From: Chromera velia
Lineage: Eukaryota > Sar > Chromeraceae
Direction: 5' to 3'
Assembly: GCA_018398765.1 (NCBI GenBank)
Contig: JAHBMJ010002098.1
Coordinates: 1-25,000, forward strand
Length of the DNA stretch: 25,000 nt
Each line of letters opens with the position of its first letter. Within the stretch, counting starts at the first letter, position 1. The notes under the pieces are model-generated. The model did not search any database. It saw only the letters and a list, made by a program, of their open reading frames with translations, and was not told the origin of the DNA. Both the position numbers and the translations under genes were made by a program. Shown in pieces: positions 18,274-25,000 of the stretch.

Positions 18274-19220
18274 ATATTGGAAGGACCCACTTTGCCTTTG
18301 AGAATCCGTTGGCATTCATACTTTTTGACATACAAAGAGGAGAGGGTAGACGTCTTTGCAATGCTTCGGCTGTTGCGTTTGTCTTGACTGAGACGGTCGT
18401 GAGACCTTCGGTGTCCATGTCAATGAGCGGGTTCCGACCAGAGTGCCTCATTAATTCAATTTCTGCATCGGTCGAGTCAAGCGACTCAAGCTCTTTCTGT
18501 TCTCTGCTCTTGTATAGCATTCCTTTCCTCTGATAAATTCAAATTTGCGAACTCATGTATACTTTTTGGAGTGGCTCTGTGGCCTAGTCTGTGGCATTCT
18601 ATGTCACGCAATAGATACTGGTCTCACTGGTTTGCCATGGATCTGTATTTGTATAAGGTGACTAAGGTCAAATTTGAACCGTGCATGAACGAGTACAGGG
18701 CTAAGTGCACGCGCTAAAACAAACAGTGCAACTATGTGCAGCTCTCATGATCAGTACTTCGACTTATTTAAAGTTATGGACTTATATATCTGACAGTAAC
18801 AGCTTGCGTGATGCACTGTGATCTATAGAGTGCGATCGCTATAGGCCTGGTCTATATACTATATACTTGCACTTTCTCATTCAAAAACAAAAAACATTCA
18901 TGCATATATATATGCATCATCATTATACGTCATCGCTAATAGGCTAGTACGTAACAGCCTATTTCTCGATCAGTTGTAAACTGATTTACAATAACTTTTT
19001 TTTTGTTTTTTCTTAAATAATAAAGTTAAATTATATAATGTATATAAATCAATTAACGCCACTTCTAGCGCCACTTCCCCAAAATCGGTGAATTCAGTTA
19101 GTTAGTTAGAGGATGCCTAACCCTAGTTGGAGCGCTAAGCTCCCTCGTAAGCTCCCGGGCGGTATATATACATGCATGCTTGTTGTTTGTTAAGTCGCCG
19201 GTAGAGTTGCCAGTGATCAA
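18274..19220. other. AT-rich spacer downstream of the membrane-protein gene
   Basis: The first 250 bases are balanced in composition and open on both strands, and probably hold the 3' untranslated region. From about 18530 the DNA is AT-rich with TATATA palindromes (for example 18903-18916) and no gene that I can support. Confidence 0.5.
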
Positions 19221-19652
19221 TTAATCACTTTCTAGAATTGGGAGACAGGCATCGAAGAGAGAGGCCGGATGCGAATGTAGAAGCGATCGAATGACATTAC
19301 GGATGAAGAGTTCAGATGTACTTGCACCGGAAAGTGAACAATTACAATTATTTGAATTAATGGATTCCAACTCAGCCAGGCAGTGCAGGAATTCCCTTTC
19401 ATCTAGCCATTTGGCACATGAGGAAAGTCTATGTATGAAGTCATCAACACACCGAATACAAAAATTATGTACACAGAGTTTGTGATGGCTACATTCAATA
19501 GACAGTGCACTGCTCTCTCTTTGCGGGTTAAATGAGAGCAAACGTAAGAAACCGAATAGAGAGTTGTAGGTTACTGTGAGAACAGATCGAAGGAGGGCGG
19601 AAAAGGAGTAGAGACCAGAGGTGGATTTGTTGCAAAGAAGAAACATAAACAT
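19221..19652 (-). CDS. Hypothetical protein or gene remnant, 143 residues
   Basis: An ATG-initiated ORF in AT-rich DNA. The product is not low-complexity and contains CSHHKLCVHNFCIRC at about 54-68, a dense Cys/His cluster resembling part of a zinc-binding fold, followed by a helix-like segment (DDFIHRLSSCAKWLDEREFLHCLAELE). It could be one exon of a larger gene, a decayed mobile-element protein or a chance ORF. No promoter or splice context decides between these. Confidence 0.3.
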   Translation of the reverse strand: MFMFLLCNKSTSGLYSFSALLRSVLTVTYNSLFGFLRLLSFNPQRESSALSIECSHHKLCVHNFCIRCVDDFIHRLSSCAKWLDEREFLHCLAELESINSNNCNCSLSGASTSELFIRNVIRSLLHSHPASLFDACLPILESD

Positions 19653-19935
19653 GCGATGAGACGAGGCATCTATAGGTCGGGTATGTTTTTAAACTGTCAG
19701 AATAGTAAGCTATTCAGAGACTAGTAAACTATTCCGATAGGCATGAAGTCATTTTTTAAATTGTAAGATCTGACTAGGGTGAATAATGAACTATTTACAC
19801 TATTCACACACCACATCATAACCAAACAAAAACACCCATATAAAACATTCATGACGGCACATATCTATGCACACTGGTGCTATATAGAGCGTCGCCGAAC
19901 CTCTTCAAAGGACAGTCAACTCAAGCCACCTACAA

Positions 19936-20036
19936 ATAACTGATAATTGATTTGAAGAACACCTCCTCTTTGTCGCGCTTTCAGATTTTCTGTTCACGAC
20001 AAGGAGGAGGTGTTCTTCAAATTAATTATCAGTTAT
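19936..20036. repeat. Near-perfect hairpin: 40-bp arms, 21-bp loop
   Basis: Arms 19936-19975 and 19997-20036 are reverse complements except at two positions (G/A and T/C); in RNA of one strand both become G.U pairs. The loop is 19976-19996. The sequence is not simple repeat. It could be a fold-back mobile element or a small-RNA precursor. Confidence 0.9.
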
Positions 20037-20519
20037 CCTATCTATCGATATTCAAGCGCGTTTTGCAGCGACTGTCGCTGCATAAAGGCGTCTCTCCTCC
20101 TGTGCCAGTTGTAATGAACATTTGGCATCAAGAACACATGATTGACAGTGTGTTTTGATGTGTTTTACAAAGAAAACGTCACCTTAATTTCTTTTCATAT
20201 AAAACATACTTTGTATTTAGAGATGCACCCTATGCTGGGCATTCATTGACTCCGAGTTCCTTGATTGTTTCAACAAAGCAAAGAAGCTCCCCAACAAAAG
20301 AGCAAAAGATTCAGAGACACTTTCGGGCGCCTCAGCTTTCAAATAAAAAGTACAAAGCAACGCAAATATCAGTAAAACAAATTTGGGAGTGAAAACCCTG
20401 GTTCGAATCAACATCGATCAAACAAGAGAAATTTTCCTGCAAGCCTGAAAGAGAGAGACAGAATGACAAAGTGAGAAAGGGGTTGCGGGGGGACGTACTT
20501 TGGGTGAAGGGGGGGAGGC
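20037..20519. other. Gene-free stretch
   Basis: Only short ORFs without motifs are present. A GGTTCGAATC word at 20399 looks like a tRNA B box, but no cloverleaf surrounds it. Confidence 0.4.
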
Positions 20520-20626
20520 AGATGGGAGGGAGGGAGGGAGGGAGGGAGGGAGAAATATAATGGGAGCGGGAGAGGGAGAAGGCCAGGGGAGGGAGAAAAA
20601 GAAAAAGAGAGAGAGGGAGAGAGAGG

Positions 20627-20683
<57 letters not shown>

Positions 20684-20704
20684 TGAGAGTAAGAGAGAGA
20701 GAGT
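20520..20704. repeat. Purine-rich GGGA and GA repeat tract
   Basis: GGGA repeats pass through a GGAGAA-type region into GA repeats. The minus strand is a long pyrimidine tract resembling those before the acceptors in this window. Confidence 0.95.
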
Positions 20705-20836
20705 TTTTAACTACTCTCCTCCACCGATGAATTGTGGGATATTCAACAGTCAAACACTAGGTCAAAGAGGTCCCTGGACGGGATGGAGCAACCCAATTAA
20801 TTGGGTGCGACGCGGAGTGAGAAAGACTTCCACTTG

Positions 20837-20893
20837 CACACACACACACACACAGTGTCACACACACACACACACACATACACACACATATAC

Positions 20894-20937
<44 letters not shown>

Positions 20938-20975
20938 ACACAGATACACATACACACACATACACAGAGACAAAC
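20837..20975. repeat. CA microsatellite
   Basis: CA repeats with TA and GA interruptions. ORFs across it in both strands are artefacts. Confidence 0.95.
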
Positions 20976-21289
20976 ATACGTGTAGCACTGCCCTGAACAA
21001 TACTGAGACTATGGGTTTGATCATTAGGAGTCGCGTGGTAGACAAAGAACTTATCTGAATATGTGTTATCTTCGTGGATCGACATTCGTGCATGCACCCA
21101 CTGGCATCGAAACCCTAATACATACAAGATAAGGCTTCCATGCAGAACAAGGCAACCAACCAGCCAAAGAGGAAGTACACTAGCGGGAAAGGGCTACGGA
21201 GAGCAGAAACGAGCCAAGAGCTTACTAAGACCAATGTCGAGAACGCCACCTCATTTTGATCCGCTTTTCCAAGCAGATGGAACGTTGTA

Positions 21290-21860
21290 AGGTCGCTTCA
21301 GGTTATACGAACCCCATTCCCCTTTTCCCAACAGACAGAAAAGAAAGCGAAAGAAAGCTTCTGAAAGTGGATAAAAGCGATGCAGAACCCGAGGCCGCTC
21401 GCGTAGACGGCCTTTCCGATTGGCCATCGATCTGAAATCTGAAGGTAGCTGAAAGACAATTCAATTTTGATCCGGCTTGCGGCGATGCGAACCTTAAAGT
21501 ACTTTAAAGCCAGCGGGAGCCATTTATGCCCTTTACAACAAGTAGATGGGCTTCTGGGAAGGTCTTTACCAAGCCACTTTGTTTTGAGCCAGTGGTCTGT
21601 TTTCATAGCGAAGCTAACGTTTGAGCCAAACAGACCATATGCAAGCTGCATGAAGGTTAGGCAATCTGCGCCATGCAGCTCAGGGACCACGCGCGGGCCC
21701 CCCGCGATCCCAGCCAGTCGGCCTGTGCACGCCCGCGGCCGGTTGAATTTCTTGAAATTCGCTTTACGGCGCCGCGGGTCTTTTTTCCTGAAGTTGGCAT
21801 GCATCTGCTTTTTGGGATCCAACATCGCGGACTGCCTCCTGCAGTAACTCAGTTGGCTCT
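21290..21860. other. GC-richer island with overlapping ORFs on both strands
   Basis: This block is distinctly more GC-rich than its surroundings, especially 21660-21780, and is open on the minus strand for 175 codons (21825-21298) and on the plus strand for 126 codons (21467-21847). Neither product has a motif I recognise. It contains a stem-like pair CCCGCGGC and GCCGCGGG at about 21731 and 21771. It may be a repeat-element fragment or a structured non-coding locus. Confidence 0.3.
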
Positions 21861-22139
21861 GAACTGCTTGGAGATTGATTTAAGTGTTTCTGTTGCACAT
21901 TGCAGAGCTCTATATAGTTCCATCTCTTTCCCATACAGTACACTGGCCTTAGTGCAGCTGTGAGTTTTCTTTCCCTCGTCTCCACTAATTTTTGAGGGTA
22001 TATCCTTCTTGTTACTTTTCCTAAAGTAAAGCAGGCTTCTCCTGTCGGGTTGTCAACCTGACTTTGACGCAGAAATGAAGGTTGCTTGAAGCATTGACAC
22101 TGCACATCATGTTCGCATAGTATGTCGTGTTTGTAGAGC

Positions 22140-23118
22140 GCCTGTCTCTCTCGTTTCTTCTCTTCGGATCCGCCATCTGCACAACAGCGAGGTAAACATT
22201 TTCCTTGACGAGACAGACCCTTGTACTCATAGAAAGGACTCTCCCTAAGACTCTCTTCAGCAGTTCCACAGCACGAGCAGTGAGTGTATCCTCCCACAAT
22301 TTAACGTTTCTCTTTCTTTTTTTCTCTGCCCATCCACAGAACAGCGAAGTAAACATTTTGCTTGGTGAGACAGACCCTTGTGCTGATAGACAAGACTCTC
22401 CTTAGCAGTTCCACAGCACGAGCAGTGAGTGTATCCTCCCGTAACTTGACGTCTCTCTTTCTTTTCCTCTCCTTTAACCCACACAACAGCGAGGCAAACA
22501 TTTTTCCTTGGCTAGACAGACCTCTGTGCTGACAGAAAGGACTCTCCTCAGCAGTTCCACAGCACAAGCAGTGAGTGTATCCTCCCCCGACTCGACGTCT
22601 CTCCTTCTTTTCCTCTCTTCCCACTGACACAACAGCAAGGCAAACATTTTTCCTGGGCAAGACAGACCCTTGTGCTGACAGAAAGGACTCTCCTCACTGA
22701 CAGCAGTTTCACAGCACAAGCAGTGAGTGTATCCTCCCAAAACTTGACGTTTCTCTTTCTTTTCCTCTCTCCCCACCAGTACAACAGTGAGGTAAACATC
22801 TTTCCTGGGCAAGACAGACCCCTGTGCTGATAGAAAGGACTCTCCTCAGCAGTTCCATAGCATAAGCAGTGAGTGTATCCTTTCCCGACTCGATGTCTCT
22901 CTTTCTTTTCCTCTCTTTCCACTGACACAACAGCGAGGCAAACATCTTTCCTTGGCCAGACAGACCCCTGTGCTGATAGAAAGGACTCTCCTCAGCAATT
23001 CCACAGCACAAGCAGTGAGTGTATTCTTTCTCGACTCGACGCCTCTCTTTCTTTTCCTCTCTCCCCGTCCACACAACAGCGAGGCAAAAATTTCACTTGG
23101 CGAGACAGACTTTGCTGC
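22140..23118. repeat. Tandem array of about six and a half units, about 146 bp each
   Basis: The landmark GAGTGTAT(C/T)C occurs at 22282, 22427, 22573, 22725, 22871 and 23017, giving spacings of 145, 146, 152, 146 and 146. Each unit has a conserved segment of 80-92 bp (81 in three copies), starting after ACAACAG or AGAACAG and ending before GTGAGT, plus a pyrimidine-rich segment of about 65 bp. The last unit decays into a CTTC-rich tract after 23118. The unit length does not keep one reading frame, so the overlapping ORFs of 60-120 codons on both strands are probably by-products. Confidence 0.92.
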
Positions 23119-23275
23119 CTTCCGTTCCTTCTTTGCTTCCTTCCTTCTTCCTCCCTTGCTTCCCTTCCCTCTCTTCCCATGTTTTCTCCTTTCTCATGCT
23201 TCTTTCCTTCCTTCCTTAAAGTTCTTTCCTTCCTTTCTTCCTTCCTTCTTTCCTTCCTTTCTCTTAAAGAAAATT
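23119..23275. repeat. Pyrimidine-rich CTTC tract
   Basis: Irregular CCTT and CTTC repeats directly after the last tandem unit, rich in pyrimidine on the plus strand. Confidence 0.9.
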
Positions 23276-23788
23276 TTTTTGAAATGGTCTCCAACACCCA
23301 AACGGTCTCCAAAACTATGAAGTATCTATATATTGTTTAGAGCATTTTAAAACAATTTCTAATGATACTAAACTTTGTTTTTTTTTTTAAACTGCATTTA
23401 TAATAAGCTTAACTATCAGAATATATAGTAAAATAATGATAATACATATTATGAGTATATATTATTATACATTCATGACAGTATATACAAGAATAGAATA
23501 CGGAACATTTAAATGACTATAACCCATTCTTTAGTCCACGTCTTCTTTGAAATTTATTATTAATCAATTAAAATAATTGATGAGTAGCAGGGTTGCCGAT
23601 TTTTTCGGCGGTAGACAAGCTTCATTACCGGTAACCGGCAACTACTGGCAGAGTTTGCTGGTAGTTGGCAAAGACTTGGCAGAATTCTAACAGTCACTAA
23701 CACTTTTTAATAACCTAAGTCCTAGGTTATAGGCCAATCAATCAATTACTTAAGGCTAGACTTAAAGTCAATTCAAAAAGTCAATGTG
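23276..23788. other. AT-rich gene-free stretch
   Basis: No ORF of interest. Near 23633-23672 there is an imperfect inverted pair (CGGCAACTACTGGCA and TGCTGGTAGTTGGCA) next to a CCGGTAACCGG palindrome. Confidence 0.4.
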
Positions 23789-24085
23789 TCATCTGTAGAG
23801 ACAGCTATACGGCCAGTATGCTTGAAGATGATAGAAGTTGAAGTGATGGGTCCCATCTTGCACTTGGCGCCCAAAGACAGAGAACCGCTGGCCACAATGA
23901 TCACAGCTGGCCCAGACAGATGCACCCACACGATTCCAACAACGGAAAGAGTCCACCTCAAAGTTTGGGCGGTCCCCCCAATCCAGTGCTCCAGCCTCCA
24001 AAGAAAGACCCGCCGCCAAAAGCTGATGTCTGAGGCCTCGAAGGGCCTCTGACTCCAGAGACCCAGGGGGATGGAGATTTGCCAT
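23789..24085 (-). CDS. Hypothetical small protein with CxxC motif, 98 residues, possibly one exon
   Basis: ATG at 24085, directly preceded on this strand by a CTTGCAG acceptor-like sequence, so it may instead be an internal or last exon. It ends in TGA at 23789. The product is well mixed in composition: LRGLRHQLLAAGLSLEAGALDWG (about 16-38), then SFRCWNRVG, then CDHCG (62-66), then THHFNFYHL and YSCLYR. CxxC followed by His and Cys residues suggests metal binding. The block is clearly richer in GC than the AT-rich DNA on both sides, which argues for a retained or transposed coding piece. The family is not recognised. Confidence 0.45.
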   Translation of the reverse strand: MANLHPPGSLESEALRGLRHQLLAAGLSLEAGALDWGDRPNFEVDSFRCWNRVGASVWASCDHCGQRFSVFGRQVQDGTHHFNFYHLQAYWPYSCLYR

Positions 24086-24099
24086 CTGCAAGCATGCAA

Positions 24100-25000
24100 G
24101 CAGATATGAAAGAATCATAAGTAAATAAGCGAACAGAGACAGATAAAGCAAGTATATGAATGAAAAGCGGTTGGGTGTTTGTAGACTTTTTCCGTCTCTT
24201 ACTTTGATCGCTCTCTAACGATGGTCAAGGCCTGATATATAGAGAAACAGAATAGTGAGAAATGAAGCAAAGTCAAAAAAGAGAGTAGTTGTTGGACAGA
24301 CGCTGTCATAGAGCTGTAAAAACTTTTTGCTACTTATAGGGGTGAAGCAGTTAAAAAAAATTTATTTTTTTAAATATTTTTTTTATTTTTTGTTGTGTGT
24401 GAATAGGCTTTTCAAATGTCAATAAACACTTAAAAACATGTTTTTGAAGGTTGGCGCCGCAGGCGAAATTTTTTTTTTGGAACCCTAATTTTTATTTTTT
24501 TTTTTTGTCGGTAACCCTATAAAACTTTTACTAAATATGACTAAATATAAATAAATATTGTAATATTTTAAAAATATGACACAAATCAGAACGGTGCAAT
24601 GCGTGTGCGAATATTTGCAAATATTCGCGCACGCATTGCACTGTTCTGATTTCTGATTACACAAATATGAGTAAAATATGAATAATTTTTTTTTGTGAAC
24701 CATAAAGCGTGCAGAGCCGAAAAGTGGTTTGTATGGTTCAGTTTTGATCAGAAAACATATTTATCTACCCAGATTTGTCGTATACAATATAAAAAAAATT
24801 TTAGAGTGCGATGAATTTTTTAGTGAATCAACTCGTGAATGTCTATTCACTATTTTTTTCTTAAATAATTTTTCATGACTAAATTATGACTAAATATGAA
24901 TGAACTTAAAATTTTTTTTTTAGCATATTTTTCGATAAAAGATGCCAAATGAGTCTGTTAACTACCATCTCTAACAAGAGAAATATTTTATGATTTTTTT
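24100..25000. repeat. AT-rich terminal region with repeated TAAATATGA-like words
   Basis: No gene seen. Words like CTAAATATGA, CTAAATTATGA and GTAAAATATGA recur on both sides of the palindrome at 24583-24652, together with many long A and T runs. Confidence 0.5.
24583..24652. repeat. Loop-free 70-bp near-perfect palindrome
   Basis: Two 35-bp arms meet at 24617/24618 (centre ATTTG|CAAAT) and differ at two positions (G/A and T/C), both allowing G.U pairing in RNA. The arms are balanced in base composition inside very AT-rich DNA. Confidence 0.93.

Noticed and set aside
18260-18520. Minus-strand ORF of 86 codons with acidic, protein-like composition
   Set aside because: It overlaps the end of the membrane-protein gene and its likely 3' untranslated region. 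The plus strand is equally open, and there is no motif or splice context.
18571-18650. tRNA-like sequence (TGGCCTAGT resembling an A box, plus a short stem around GTCACGCA)
   Set aside because: The anticodon-like loop has eight bases, there is no proper B box or T arm, and no acceptor stem pairs. At most it is a decayed tRNA-derived repeat.
21983-21995. Sm-site-like AATTTTTGA, considered as part of an snRNA gene
   Set aside because: No U-snRNA signature sequences or flanking stems are present nearby.
1-25000. Bacterial-type systems: CRISPR arrays, operons, insertion sequences, rRNA genes
   Set aside because: None seen. The only regular arrays are microsatellites and the 146-bp tandem repeat, which lacks the alternation of conserved repeats and unique spacers.

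Overview
This window looks like nuclear DNA of a microbial eukaryote, most likely a photosynthetic alveolate alga of the chromerid type (Chromera velia would be my guess; that is inference, not a match). The reasons are a giant pentatricopeptide-repeat (PPR) gene with 38-residue repeats, spliceosomal introns in every confident gene, animal-type Golgi glycosyltransferase motifs, dense microsatellites, AT-rich intergenic DNA and no bacterial-style operons. Two single-base gaps (2684 and 14235) show it is a draft scaffold.

Layout. 1-7278 (+): the 3' part of one very large PPR gene, read here as three exons (to 616, 1474-3742, 4455-7278) split by two microsatellite-filled introns. Exon and intron have been duplicated together, and a further exact 972-bp copy joined through a single N is probably an assembly artefact. 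7279-8499: AT-rich spacer. 8500-11679 (-): a six-exon gene, invisible as a single ORF, whose spliced product (570 residues) carries the ordered motifs of a GT7 beta-1,4-galactosyltransferase. 11680-12578: spacer with a TATA box at its right end. 12579-12906 (+): a small candidate secreted protein. 12907-15404: microsatellites, then AT-rich DNA with a fold-back repeat. 15405-18273 (+): a two-exon gene for a membrane protein with about ten transmembrane segments and no recognised family; its intron holds about 500 bp of CTTT-type repeat. 18274-25000: mainly AT-rich, repeat-laden DNA with two near-perfect hairpins, a tandem array of about 146 bp, simple repeats, and two short minus-strand ORFs that may be genes or remnants.

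The genes do not form a pathway. PPR proteins normally bind organellar RNA; a GT7 enzyme would act in the secretory pathway. Two features recur across the genes. Most inferred 5' splice sites read GTCAG, and microsatellites sit inside introns with the coding strand rich in pyrimidine or GT close to the 3' splice site. All splice sites here are inferred from reading frame, phase and motif continuity, with no transcript evidence.
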